The position numbers and the translations under genes were made by a program. From the NCBI GenBank assembly GCA_944385055.1, contig CALWVT010000006.1, positions 1-64,000 on the forward strand: a DNA stretch of 64,000 nucleotides. The letters are read 5' to 3'. The notes under the pieces were generated by a model. That model made no database searches. It was not told the origin of the DNA and saw only the letters and a list, made by a program, of their open reading frames with translations. This stretch comes from an uncultured Clostridia bacterium. Its GTDB lineage: Bacteria > Bacillota > Clostridia > Oscillospirales > Acutalibacteraceae. Numbering within the stretch: the first letter of the stretch is position 1; every line of letters begins with the position of its first letter. Positions 1 through 7,553 of the stretch are shown here, in pieces.

Positions 1-691
1 AGCCTTGGATAATGGCAATGGGATTTCTCAGATCATGAGCTACAGACCCCTGGAGACGTCTGCGTTCTTCCAGCATACTCCACAACTTTTGATTGTTTTC
101 TTTCAATATTTGCCTCATTTGTTCAAAAGAAGCGCACAGCGCTCCCATCTCATCTGCTCTGGGATAAGAAATCTGAAAATCCAGGTTTTGCTCTGCAATC
201 TGTTGTGTGGCCGAGGTTAATAGTAAGATAGGCGTCTTTAATTTCCTCCGGTAAAATAAAAGGCCACAGAGAAGTATTCCTGCCAGAGAAAAAAATACTG
301 GTAAAACGATCATTCCAATTTGGCTGGCCTGATAAACAAGTTGTCGTTTGGGGGAAAGGGCAGTAAAACTATTTTCTATTTTTGTTACTGAGTATTTTAC
401 ATTCTGTTCGCCAGACAAAATATCACCTTCTGTATCTTCCATAGAAATCATAGAAGGGATTTCTTTCAACACATCATTCAAGGGCATTGGAACCGTAGTC
501 GTTGTTTCATTTCCATCGGAATCGCTCCGTTGGATTGTGAGATAGACCAGATTGGAGTCAGGTAATAAAGTTTTTTGGAGAGTTACACAGCCCCAAATTG
601 TCAGACCGGACAGGATTGCTACAACAACCAATGTAGTCAATACATACAAGATAAAGGAACTACGAAGTCCACGGAATTTTATTGTTTCCAT
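1..691 (-). CDS. Sensor histidine kinase, N-terminal part (cut by window edge)
   Basis: Partial gene; about 230 N-terminal residues are readable and the ATP-binding half lies beyond base 1. It starts METIKFRGLRSS, followed by a first membrane segment (about residues 13-35), an extracytoplasmic loop of roughly 90 residues, a second membrane segment (about 125-150), a HAMP-like linker, and a HisKA H-box reading VAHDLRNPIAIIQG, whose His is the expected phosphorylation site. The ATG at 691-689 overlaps the end of the response-regulator gene by 13 nt, so the two are translationally coupled. Together they form a two-component pair. The signal sensed is unknown. Confidence 0.9.
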   Translation of the reverse strand, partial: METIKFRGLRSSFILYVLTTLVVVAILSGLTIWGCVTLQKTLLPDSNLVYLTIQRSDSDGNETTTTVPMPLNDVLKEIPSMISMEDTEGDILSGEQNVKYSVTKIENSFTALSPKRQLVYQASQIGMIVLPVFFSLAGILLCGLLFYRRKLKTPILLLTSATQQIAEQNLDFQISYPRADEMGALCASFEQMRQILKENNQKLWSMLEERRRLQGSVAHDLRNPIAIIQG

Positions 692-1353
692 CGATAGCCA
701 ACCCCCCAGACAGTTTCAATATAGTCCTCTCCTGCAACACTTTGCAGTTTTTGCCGGATTTTACGGATATGTTCCTTTACTACACCGCTATCTCCGGAAG
801 CATCCAGCCCCCACACAGATTCATAGATTCGTTCCCGATCAAAGACCTGCCCGGCATGAGTTAGTAGAAGCTCCAAAATATCAAATTCCCTCTTGGAAAA
901 TTCAATTTCTGTCCCCTTAAAATGCACTGTACGGCGGGAAAGATTTACCAGAAGCTCCTGAGAGGCCAACAATCGTGAAGAATCATGCGTACGTGCCTCT
1001 CTACGCAAGTGAGCAGAGATTCTGGCAGCAACTTCCGGAAGACTGAATGGCTTGGTAATATAATCATCGCCACCAATGAGCAAACCGTTAATTTTATCCT
1101 GTTCTGCATCTCGTGCAGTAAGAAACAGGATGGGACAAGTGACTTCATCCCGTATGGTTTTGCAAAGTTCCAAACCATCCATACCTGGCATGTTGATATC
1201 CAGCAGGATTAGGTCAGGAGATTCTTTCAGTTTTTCCATGGCTTGTACACTATCGGTAGCCATAAAAGGCAGATATCCCATATCACCCAGATAGTCGGCC
1301 AAAAGCTCTGTCAGCATCGGTTCGTCATCTACGATCAAAATTTTGTATTGCAT
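679..1353 (-). CDS. OmpR/PhoB-family response regulator
   Basis: Receiver domain (about residues 1-115) with the acidic pair in ILIVDDEP, phospho-acceptor Asp in LILLDINMPGMDG, and the conserved Lys in ITKPFSLPE. The C-terminal winged-helix DNA-binding domain (about 125-224) ends VWGVGYRWKQ, typical of OmpR/PhoB regulators. I chose the ATG at 1353-1351 because an AAAGGA ribosome site lies about 11 nt upstream; the ATG four codons earlier (1365) abuts that same AAAGG with no spacing. It is the first gene of the pair with the kinase at 691-1. The target genes are not evident. Confidence 0.93.
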   Translation of the reverse strand: MQYKILIVDDEPMLTELLADYLGDMGYLPFMATDSVQAMEKLKESPDLILLDINMPGMDGLELCKTIRDEVTCPILFLTARDAEQDKINGLLIGGDDYITKPFSLPEVAARISAHLRREARTHDSSRLLASQELLVNLSRRTVHFKGTEIEFSKREFDILELLLTHAGQVFDRERIYESVWGLDASGDSGVVKEHIRKIRQKLQSVAGEDYIETVWGVGYRWKQ

Positions 1354-1547
1354 AAGCAAGTTCATCCTTTCGCTATTTGCCTTTTATTATCTCTTGTAAA
1401 AGTCAAAATTCAGTCAAGATATTATAATTACCCTCTATTTGGGAGCCAGGAGTCCCACTCGTAGTATACCATACTGTGAGGAAGTTCTGGTCGACTATTT
1501 AAAGAAAAGCGGATTGATTTCTCAAGCTGCAAACTTATATAACCTTA

Positions 1548-1591
1548 TAAAAAAACTCGCAGGTTAGAGCATAAACCTCTTTCCTGCGAGT
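1548..1591 (-). terminator. Intrinsic terminator of the XRE regulator gene
   Basis: On the minus strand a perfect 9-bp stem, ACTCGCAGG pairing with CCTGCGAGT (1555-1591), is followed by seven U residues (1554-1548). It lies just after the stop codon of the XRE regulator. Confidence 0.85.
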
Positions 1592-1592
1592 C

Positions 1593-1823
1593 TCATTCTT
1601 TCTTTTCTTCTGGTGGCACAAATTCCAGCAGATCACAGATCTCACAATTCAATACCGTACATAGTCGAGCGAGAACATCAATATCCAATCGAGTGATCTG
1701 GTTCCTACAGTAATTGTTAATTTGTGTCCGCTGCATCTCTGCCCGGTGGCTCAACATATTTTTACTGAGGCCGGATTCCTTTAATAGTTCATCCAGCTTG
1801 ATCCGGATGGTTCCATACTCCAC
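1593..1823 (-). CDS. Small Cro/CI (XRE)-family DNA-binding regulator
   Basis: 76 residues, almost entirely one helix-turn-helix domain of the Cro/CI type common as a short phage or element repressor. The start is the GTG at 1823-1821 with AGGAGGG 7 nt upstream; a longer frame to 1943 exists but has no ribosome site and reads as non-protein. The recognition helix region is around LSHRAEMQRTQINNY. The C-terminal tail PPEEKKE is charged. A perfect-arm palindrome and a rightward promoter lie just upstream (1848-1882), which suggests repression of that promoter. The regulated gene is not obvious because no clear rightward gene follows until 2452. Confidence 0.8.
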   Translation of the reverse strand: MEYGTIRIKLDELLKESGLSKNMLSHRAEMQRTQINNYCRNQITRLDIDVLARLCTVLNCEICDLLEFVPPEEKKE

Positions 1824-1847
1824 TTGCCAACCCTCCTGCCTGCATAA

Positions 1848-1861
1848 ACTTGTTGACAAGT
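1848..1861. promoter_or_regulatory. Candidate operator palindrome for the XRE regulator
   Basis: ACTTGT-TG-ACAAGT, a 6-bp inverted repeat with a 2-nt centre. It overlaps the -35 hexamer of the rightward promoter at 1853-1882 and sits about 25 bp upstream of the XRE regulator start. Its position fits autoregulation; binding is inferred only. Confidence 0.45.
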
Positions 1862-1882
1862 ATAGTGTACCCTTGGTAGAAT
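1853..1882 (+). promoter_or_regulatory. Sigma-A promoter, rightward
   Basis: TTGACA (1853-1858), 18-bp spacer, TAGAAT (1877-1882). It would transcribe the 12-bp hairpin at 1895-1922 and the noncoding stretch ahead of the sigma-factor gene. Confidence 0.5.
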
Positions 1883-1894
1883 AGAAAAATAAGA

Positions 1895-1922
1895 TGTAGA
1901 AAGTCTTGTCAGACTTTCTACA
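1895..1922. repeat. Perfect 12-bp inverted repeat
   Basis: TGTAGAAAGTCT pairs perfectly with AGACTTTCTACA around a 4-nt TGTC loop. It begins about 12 bp after the -10 box of the rightward promoter, so it would sit at the 5' end of that transcript. It has no T-run, so it is not a standard terminator. It may be a protein-binding site or an RNA hairpin. Confidence 0.6.
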
Positions 1923-2207
1923 CAGACAAAACAAATAAATCAAATGCAGAAACAGGTGGATACAATAAGCAAAATTACATAGCTTTCTTCATTTTGTAAT
2001 TTCTTGTCAAAATTTGCGGTGAGCCTCGACAAAAGCTAAGAGAAAGCTACTTAATTCCTAAAAATCCCCTTTTATAATACCCTCATCAAAATTGGATGAG
2101 GGGGAAACTACACCTTTCCTGTCAGTTATCCCCGTAAGGGGAGAACATGGCAAAGAGGTACATCGGAACCGGCGGACATCCGCCAGGAAATAAAAAATGT
2201 CTATTAC

Positions 2208-2242
2208 ATACCGCAGTCCTCCAGGGGATTGCGGTATTTTTC
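2208..2242 (+). terminator. Terminator-like hairpin in the sigma-factor leader
   Basis: 10-bp stem with one G-U pair, ACCGCAGTCC with GGATTGCGGT, followed by ATTTTTCT. Confidence 0.6.
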
Positions 2243-2306
2243 TATTCGACATCTTTTGCCACATTCCTGCCTTTATTCCCATCTTGTAGTTATTTTTGTT
2301 GGCGTT

Positions 2307-2337
2307 ATGCGCTCGTCTTTTGGCGAGCGCATTTTCT
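2307..2337 (+). terminator. Second terminator-like hairpin in the leader
   Basis: Perfect 9-bp stem, ATGCGCTCG with CGAGCGCAT, followed by a short TTTCT run. Confidence 0.5.
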
Positions 2338-2398
2338 ATTTGTCGGAAAATGGCGATGGCTGCCTCTTGACAGGCAGCGCCGCCCTTCCTGTAGGGGG

Positions 2399-2443
2399 CC
2401 TCCGTCCGTCTGGATTTTCCCGAAAATTCAGACGAAACGGAGG
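2399..2443 (+). promoter_or_regulatory. Inverted repeat sequestering the ribosome site of the sigma-factor gene
   Basis: CCTCCGT and CGTCTG on the 5' side pair with CAGACG and ACGGAGG on the 3' side. The 3' arm contains the GGAGG (2439-2443) that lies 8 nt before the GTG start at 2452, so folding would hide the ribosome site. Translational control is inferred. Confidence 0.55.
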
Positions 2444-2451
2444 ATCTACAG

Positions 2452-2961
2452 GTGAAATATGCACCCAAAAAGGTATTTATTATAAAAGCCGGAGGGTATC
2501 AGGAGCTTACATATGAAGCGTACTGTGCGCTCTGCGAAAGTGATTCATCCTATAAGGATAAGCGTTTTATTCCTCTGCACGGGATGCTGATGGAAGTGAC
2601 AGAGGATGATTTTAAGGAGTTCTACCGGAATCAGCGGCGGCAGAAGTATCTGGAGGAACGGTCAATCAACAATCAGGACATTTCCATTGATATGTTGCCA
2701 ACGCAGGAGTTTCGTGATCGTGATGTTTTATTCGACTCGGATCAGGATGTGGCTGAGAAAGTTCTGAATAACATCTTTTTGGACAAGCTCAGAGAAGTCC
2801 TTCCTCTGCTGGATGCGGAAGACCAGAAGCTGCTCTGGCTTCGGCATGGCCAGGAGCTTTCCGAGCAGAAACTCGGTGAGATTTATGGCGTTTCCCAGCA
2901 AGCGATCAGCAAGCGGCTCCGGAAACTCTATGACAAAATCAAAAAAATGATAGAAATTTAA
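2452..2961 (+). CDS. Sigma-70 region-4 domain protein of mobile-element type
   Basis: 169 residues. The C-terminal third (about 115-165) is a sigma-70 region 4 helix-turn-helix, with LGEIYGVSQQAISKRLRKL as the recognition motif. There is no region 2, so it is not a complete sigma factor. The N-terminal part is a conserved-looking, charged domain of the kind seen in short sigma-like proteins of Clostridia integrative elements. The start is the GTG at 2452 with GGAGG 8 nt upstream, inside an inverted repeat that could mask it. It is monocistronic, with a strong terminator directly behind. A role in transcribing element genes is inferred from context. Confidence 0.85.
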   Translation: MKYAPKKVFIIKAGGYQELTYEAYCALCESDSSYKDKRFIPLHGMLMEVTEDDFKEFYRNQRRQKYLEERSINNQDISIDMLPTQEFRDRDVLFDSDQDVAEKVLNNIFLDKLREVLPLLDAEDQKLLWLRHGQELSEQKLGEIYGVSQQAISKRLRKLYDKIKKMIEI

Positions 2962-2978
2962 AAATTTCCGGTTGTAGG

Positions 2979-3017
2979 CCCCCTCACTTTTCGGCATGTA
3001 AAGTGAGGGGGATTTTC
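2979..3017 (+). terminator. Intrinsic terminator after the sigma-factor gene
   Basis: Perfect 12-bp stem, CCCCCTCACTTT with AAAGTGAGGGGG, 9-nt loop, then ATTTTCT. Confidence 0.92.
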
Positions 3018-3489
3018 TATCCACCCTCTGGCACCTTGAAAACCGCATATGCAGCATACCAGATACTTCCCCTCTGTTGTCGGCAGGAGTTGGCAAGCCA
3101 CATGATTGGAATCAGGGAAACTTCTTTACACCGCAGAAGAAAGAAGGAAGATTTCCCGGTTCATGGATCAGACGATGCGGGGCAACCGCACCGAAGGCGA
3201 TGACAGGCAGAGGGTTATAATGGTACTTCCGTCCAGTCACAGGCCGAGCGTTGAAGCGGCTTTTTCTTGTTCTGCCGTGAGCCGTCGCAGCCAATGAGGG
3301 CGGCCCCGTGAGATCCACGGGGAGGTGAGATTCCTATGAGGCCAAAGCCATGGCCGTTTGGTGTGTTCCCGTGCCAGGGGAAATCGGGGATAAATACTGG
3401 CAAGCACAAAACGATTGATATCACAAGGCGGCAGTCTGCCTAAAACCAGGCTGCCTGCCTTTTACATAGCAAAGATTGGAGGAAAACCT
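3018..3489. other. Noncoding stretch between sigma-factor gene and next operon
   Basis: About 470 bp without a convincing gene. A 63-codon frame from a TTG at 3106 to 3297 has no good ribosome site. Structures seen are a CCCCGTG/CACGGGG stem near 3304-3323 and GC-rich repeats around 3340-3390. A TGGAGGA ribosome site at 3477-3483 belongs to the following gene. It may be a structured leader; I cannot assign it to a known RNA family. Confidence 0.4.
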
Positions 3490-3924
3490 ATGACAAAGGA
3501 CGAAATCAATCAGGTATTAAATGCTATGGACGGATTCTATGTAGGGTACGCAAATGTCAGCACCCTGAAAGGAATCCGTACACAGCAATATGTTTTTAAT
3601 ATGACTCCGGAGAACATCTCCGGGTTTCTCTATACATGGAAAGACTGTGCCGGGCAGGTTCTGCTGACGGACATGTTGGATCGCCCACTCCTGAAAATGG
3701 AGAGCGGATGTATTACACAATGCAAAACAAAGGAATTGAAAGATCAGGTGGTTTCTCTGCTGGATGCTATCCGCACAGGTCAAATGCCGCCCGCAAAGTT
3801 TCCGATGGTAACCAGAGAATTGTTTCAGGCTTATATCGATATGGAAGAAGAAATGGTCGCCCGTGCGGAAGTGGACGCACTTGCAAGAGAGGAACAGCAG
3901 GCAGCCTTAGAAATGGGCCTCTGA
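3490..3924 (+). CDS. Hypothetical protein, mobile-element type
   Basis: 144 residues beginning MTKDEINQVLNAMDGFYVGY. I do not recognise a named domain. It has no signal peptide or membrane segment, and it ends in an acidic, alanine-rich, probably helical tail of about 35 residues (EEEMVARAEVDALAREEQQ). The ATG at 3490 has GGAGG 7-8 nt upstream; an in-frame extension to 3415 lacks a ribosome site. The MazF-like gene starts 17 nt after its stop, so they are probably co-transcribed. It could be an unorthodox antitoxin partner by position only; it does not resemble MazE. Confidence 0.7.
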   Translation: MTKDEINQVLNAMDGFYVGYANVSTLKGIRTQQYVFNMTPENISGFLYTWKDCAGQVLLTDMLDRPLLKMESGCITQCKTKELKDQVVSLLDAIRTGQMPPAKFPMVTRELFQAYIDMEEEMVARAEVDALAREEQQAALEMGL

Positions 3925-3941
3925 AAATGTTTGGAGGTGGC

Positions 3942-4319
3942 ATGGAATTGAAAGAAATTAAACGAGGGGATCTGTATTATGCGGATCTCCGGCCAATCAT
4001 AGGAAGTGAACAGGGCGGCGTCCGGCCTGTGTTGATCATACAGAATGATGTCGGCAACCATTTCAGCCCCACCGTGATCGCGGCGTCCATTACCAGCAGA
4101 CAAAGAAAACACCGGCTGCCTACCCATGTTTTTTTGCCAATCAGTACAGAGGGCCTGCGATGTAACTCCATTGTCCTGCTGGAACAGGTACGCACCATTG
4201 ACCGAAGCAGGCTTGGCGATTACATAGGTCGGTTGGACGAAACCGCAATGGAGGCGGTAAATGAAGCCCTTGCAATCAGCATCGGGATTGAACAGAACAG
4301 TGCCTCTGGATTAAAATAA
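3942..4319 (+). CDS. MazF/PemK-family endoribonuclease toxin
   Basis: 125 residues with the MazF fold signatures: N-terminal KEIKRGDLYYADLRPIIGSE, the RPVLIIQND strand, the HVFLPI strand, and the VLLEQVRTIDRSRLGDYIG core, ending in the usual helix EAVNEALAISIGIE. Family members are sequence-specific mRNA-cleaving toxins paired with a labile antitoxin. The start is the ATG at 3942 with GGAGG 4 nt upstream; the in-frame ATG at 3927 would place the ribosome site inside the gene. The partner is either the unknown protein upstream or the 53-residue protein downstream; neither is a recognisable MazE. Confidence 0.88.
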   Translation: MELKEIKRGDLYYADLRPIIGSEQGGVRPVLIIQNDVGNHFSPTVIAASITSRQRKHRLPTHVFLPISTEGLRCNSIVLLEQVRTIDRSRLGDYIGRLDETAMEAVNEALAISIGIEQNSASGLK

Positions 4320-4374
4320 TACAGAATATCAGCACAGTTTCTTTATTTTCCAAGAGAAAGCGGGAGGGAGAAAT

Positions 4375-4536
4375 TTGAATAAAAAGGAAGACCTGAAGCC
4401 AACAGATCAGAATCTGCCGATCACTCCTGAATTGCTATCGCAGATAGATCATGCGGTTGCTATTAGTTTTGGTTTGGACGGGATGCTGAATCCAAAAGAA
4501 AAAGAGGAAGATCCAGATGGCGCTGCCAGCGGGTAA
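4375..4536 (+). CDS. 53-residue hypothetical protein
   Basis: Starts at a TTG (4375) with a GGGAGGG ribosome site about 7 nt upstream, 55 bp after the MazF-like gene. The protein is hydrophilic and proline/acid-rich at both ends. Its middle, LLSQIDHAVAISFGLDGM, resembles the C-terminal helix of the MazF-like protein just upstream (EAVNEALAISIGIE). It could be a remnant of a second mazF, or a peptide that copies the toxin's terminal helix. No named family recognised. Confidence 0.55.
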   Translation: MNKKEDLKPTDQNLPITPELLSQIDHAVAISFGLDGMLNPKEKEEDPDGAASG

Positions 4537-4616
4537 ACAGCCTGTTGGTAGTGCTTCGGTTTTCGGAGAAAAAATCCCGTTTTTGGTTGGATTTTGTGGT
4601 AGCTATTTGTGAAACA

Positions 4617-4632
4617 ACACGGTATACTGTGT
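4617..4632. promoter_or_regulatory. Near-palindrome with embedded -10 box upstream of the recombinase operon
   Basis: ACACGGTATACTGTGT, a 16-bp near-palindrome containing TATACT (4623-4628), about 30 bp before the first recombinase start. No good -35 hexamer lies at 17 bp. It could be an operator overlapping a regulated promoter, or a recombinase binding site. Confidence 0.4.
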
Positions 4633-4660
4633 ATTGCGTAGAGGAAAGGAGGCGAACGGT

Positions 4661-5779
4661 TTGAGACGGTACAAGGTAGAAACCCTTACAGAAGGGCGTA
4701 CAAAATATTATTACATCCAAGATTGCCAGACGTATGACATTGTTCCGCTGCCATCCAAATATCTGAAATATAAAATCAAGGCCAATCGTTCGCCTAATAC
4801 GGTGAAACGGTCGGCCTTTTCTATATGCTACTATCTGGAATACCTGAATGAAATCCATATGGAAATCCCACAGGTTTATGAGCTGGATCTGGAAAGGCAG
4901 AATGAACACTTTGTAGATTTCCTGTACTGGCTGAAAGCCGGGAACCATACAGAAAAGAACAATTTAAAAGTAATACACAACGGAACCTGCAACGCATATC
5001 TGGAAGATGTGTTCAGGTTCTTTCTTTATATCGAGGGAATGTATGAACAGCTTGGGAGCCTGAAGGTGCTGTCCTATAATTACCACTTCGCAGTCAATGC
5101 GGTAGGCGTAAAAAAGAGGCTCCGCTTTCAGGCGTTCAAAGGTTACCTGCAGGAAGAAGAACGGAACGTGCGGCCTGCGGAACACGATGAAATTATCACA
5201 GTCCTTCAGGCGTGTACCAACTGCCGGGATCAACTCCTCATCCTGCTGCTTGCGGAAACCGGATTCCGAATCGGGGAAATCCTTGGTGTAGACTATGTCC
5301 ACGACATTGATTACCGGAACCGCATGATTGGCGTTTATTTCCGTGAAGATAACGAAAATGATGCCAGAGCTAAAAACGCAGAATATCGAAAAGCCAGGAT
5401 CAGCGATGACTCCTTCGATTTCCTGATGTACTATCTGGCTGAGTACAGAAAACTATTGCAGCATCAGAATTATCTGTTCATCAATATCGCGGGAAAGACC
5501 GCCGGACAGCCTTTAAAAGTGGACAGCGTCTATGACATGCTGAAACGGATGGAGAAAAAGACAGGGATTGATCTGACTCCGCATATGCTTCGGCGGTACT
5601 TTGCCAATATACGCCGGAAAGACGGATGGCGGCTGGAGCTGATCCAGCAGGCCCTGGGGCATAAGCATCTGAATACAACCATACGCTATCTGAACATCAT
5701 GGATGACGAGCTGATCGAAGCCAGCCAGGAGTTCTACGCCAAGCATTCCGCCTTGTATGGTGTGAAAGAACTTTTATAG
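4661..5779 (+). CDS. tnpA: Tyrosine recombinase 1 (TnpA/RitA-like)
   Basis: 372 residues, close to the length of Tn554 TnpA. It has an N-terminal SAM-like/core-binding domain (about 1-160) and a C-terminal catalytic domain. Visible catalytic residues are Arg in AETGFRIGEILG, His-x-x-Arg in TPHMLRRYFA, His in LGHKHLNTT, and the nucleophile Tyr in TIRYLNI, so it should be active. The start is the TTG at 4661 with AAAGGAGG 8 nt upstream; a longer frame to 4634 runs through that site. It is the first of four closely spaced or overlapping genes and catalyses strand exchange for excision and integration by family role. Confidence 0.9.
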   Translation: MRRYKVETLTEGRTKYYYIQDCQTYDIVPLPSKYLKYKIKANRSPNTVKRSAFSICYYLEYLNEIHMEIPQVYELDLERQNEHFVDFLYWLKAGNHTEKNNLKVIHNGTCNAYLEDVFRFFLYIEGMYEQLGSLKVLSYNYHFAVNAVGVKKRLRFQAFKGYLQEEERNVRPAEHDEIITVLQACTNCRDQLLILLLAETGFRIGEILGVDYVHDIDYRNRMIGVYFREDNENDARAKNAEYRKARISDDSFDFLMYYLAEYRKLLQHQNYLFINIAGKTAGQPLKVDSVYDMLKRMEKKTGIDLTPHMLRRYFANIRRKDGWRLELIQQALGHKHLNTTIRYLNIMDDELIEASQEFYAKHSALYGVKELL

Positions 5780-5795
5780 GGGGAGGTGATAGGAG

Positions 5796-7553
5796 ATGCC
5801 TGCCTATGCAATACGGGAATGGCGGCAGGAAGAAAAACCCAAAGCGTTGCCGGAGCAGATCATTGAAACCATTGATTCCTGCGAAGATGTAGCCAAGACC
5901 GCCAAAAGCAGGCTGAAGAAGTTCCTGGCAGAAATGGGGATTCAGGATATTCTGGAGATGGACTATCCACTGCGGAAAGCATACCAGAACTATCTGTTCT
6001 CCGCCTGCCAGATCCAATCGGCTGACCGTTATCTCCTTGCGTATGACAGGACAAAACAGGCGGATATCCGCAGACGGATGAAAACCCTGGCAGGAAAGAA
6101 TCAATGCCGGTGGCGGCTGGAAGAAACAATTCTGTTCCTTCCCTATCATCCGGATCAGGAACTGGCGATGGAACTGGATTCCGTCAGGAACCGCCCAAAT
6201 ATGGTCTGGGATTTCACAAAACCCTGTGCATGGCATGTAAAAGAACAGGTTTTTACGACACTGAATGAAATCCTTGCCATTACGAAAAATTCAATCCAAC
6301 GGAGACAACGATTGACTGGACTACAGTATCTGTACGATTTCTGTACCGAGCAGGCGATCCAGGATATTGAGGATATGGACTTGGCACAGGAGCAGATGTT
6401 CAACGCTTATCTGACCGAACACACTCCCAGTGAAACTTATAAACACCAGATGCTTGCGATCCTGAATTTATGCCGGAAAACAGTCTTCCTGCATAATGCA
6501 CAGATTAACTGGCAGGCGAATATCTGGTACCTGGATGGATTGAGAATTGCGGAGCATCGGCTGAATCGGAGCAGTTCAGTGACCAGTGTGTCCTTCACAG
6601 AGATCAGTCACAAGGAAAACCGCAGGTACGCCAAGGAATATATGAAATACCAGATCGGCGTTACCGGTCAGGCCATCAGCACGATAACGACAAGATACTG
6701 CCTGTTGGAGCGTTTCCTGGTACGTTTATCGGAACAAGGTCAGGATGCCGCAAGCTGTACGACAAAACAGATTGAAGATTACCTCGGTGAATTGCAGGAA
6801 AGCGGGATTTCCGCAAAATCCTTTAATGCATATATATCCGGGCTGAATCATTTCTTCCGGTTCCTCATCGCCCGAAATTATCGGGAAACGATGCCGTTCC
6901 AGCCAGAGCTTTATCAAAAAAAGATAATCGTCAAACATCATGACCGGAGCGTTTCACCGGAGGTCTGCGAAGAAGTGTTGGGTAAGCTGCATCTGCTCCC
7001 GGATCACCTTCGCTGCATGTACCTCCATCTCTGGTGTCTGGGCCTGCGGATCAGCGAGGTATGTACCCTGAAGGGAAATGCCTATTATCGCCAGAACCAT
7101 GATACCTGGATTCAGGTGTATCAGGTAAAGATGAAGAATTATAAGCGGATTCCCATAGCAGAGGGCCTGTATAGGATCATGGAAGTTTATATAAAAACCC
7201 ACCAGATCGGGCCGGATGACTACCTGTTTACGAACAAAAACGGCGGCCCTTACCGGAGCATGACTTTCCGTCATCAGATGAAAAAGTTCTGCGAAGACCA
7301 TGAGATTGACGGCGGGGATTACCTGTTCCAGTCCCATGATTACCGCCATACAGTGGCGACGATGCTTTATGACAATGGCGTATCCATACAGGGAGTACGG
7401 GATTACCTGGGACATGATTATCTGGAAATGACAGAACAGTATATAGACTACATGCCCAAAAAGATTGCAAAAGAGAATATGGGATTTTTCCAAAAGCCGG
7501 AACATAATCTGGCGGCTGGTTTGAGAAAGAAAGGAGGCAGAGATGGAAAATAG
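5796..7553 (+). CDS. tnpB: Tyrosine recombinase 2 (TnpB/RitB-like)
   Basis: 585 residues, somewhat shorter than Tn554 TnpB. The long N-terminal region (about 1-390) includes two core-binding-like helical segments, and the C-terminal catalytic domain (about 395-560) has Arg in WCLGLRISEVCTL, His-x-x-Arg in SHDYRHTVATM, His in LGHDYLEMT, and Tyr in EQYIDYMP. All active-site residues are present. It begins 16 nt after tnpA and its end overlaps the next recombinase by 11 nt, so the proteins are probably made together and act together. Confidence 0.9.
   Translation: MPAYAIREWRQEEKPKALPEQIIETIDSCEDVAKTAKSRLKKFLAEMGIQDILEMDYPLRKAYQNYLFSACQIQSADRYLLAYDRTKQADIRRRMKTLAGKNQCRWRLEETILFLPYHPDQELAMELDSVRNRPNMVWDFTKPCAWHVKEQVFTTLNEILAITKNSIQRRQRLTGLQYLYDFCTEQAIQDIEDMDLAQEQMFNAYLTEHTPSETYKHQMLAILNLCRKTVFLHNAQINWQANIWYLDGLRIAEHRLNRSSSVTSVSFTEISHKENRRYAKEYMKYQIGVTGQAISTITTRYCLLERFLVRLSEQGQDAASCTTKQIEDYLGELQESGISAKSFNAYISGLNHFFRFLIARNYRETMPFQPELYQKKIIVKHHDRSVSPEVCEEVLGKLHLLPDHLRCMYLHLWCLGLRISEVCTLKGNAYYRQNHDTWIQVYQVKMKNYKRIPIAEGLYRIMEVYIKTHQIGPDDYLFTNKNGGPYRSMTFRHQMKKFCEDHEIDGGDYLFQSHDYRHTVATMLYDNGVSIQGVRDYLGHDYLEMTEQYIDYMPKKIAKENMGFFQKPEHNLAAGLRKKGGRDGK

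Larger units (their letters stand above)
1944..2451. other. Noncoding stretch rich in hairpins upstream of the sigma-factor gene
   Basis: No convincing gene. Visible structures on the plus strand are CCCTCATC/GATGAGGG (2080-2102), CCCC-gtaa-GGGG around 2130, a terminator-like stem ACCGCAGTCC/GGATTGCGGT followed by ATTTTTCT (2208-2242), a second stem ATGCGCTCG/CGAGCGCAT followed by TTTCT (2307-2337), and a long inverted repeat at 2399-2443 that contains the ribosome site of the next gene. The density of hairpins suggests RNA-level control of the sigma-factor gene. Confidence 0.55.

Noticed and set aside
1421-1567. Rightward coding-like tail ending VDYLKKSGLISQAANLYN before a TAG
   Set aside because: It has no start or ribosome site, and its end coincides with the terminator of the XRE gene on the other strand. 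It may be a gene remnant, but the support is too thin to annotate.
3106-3297. 63-codon frame starting at a TTG
   Set aside because: No ribosome site at usable spacing and the composition does not look like a protein; described only as part of the noncoding interval.
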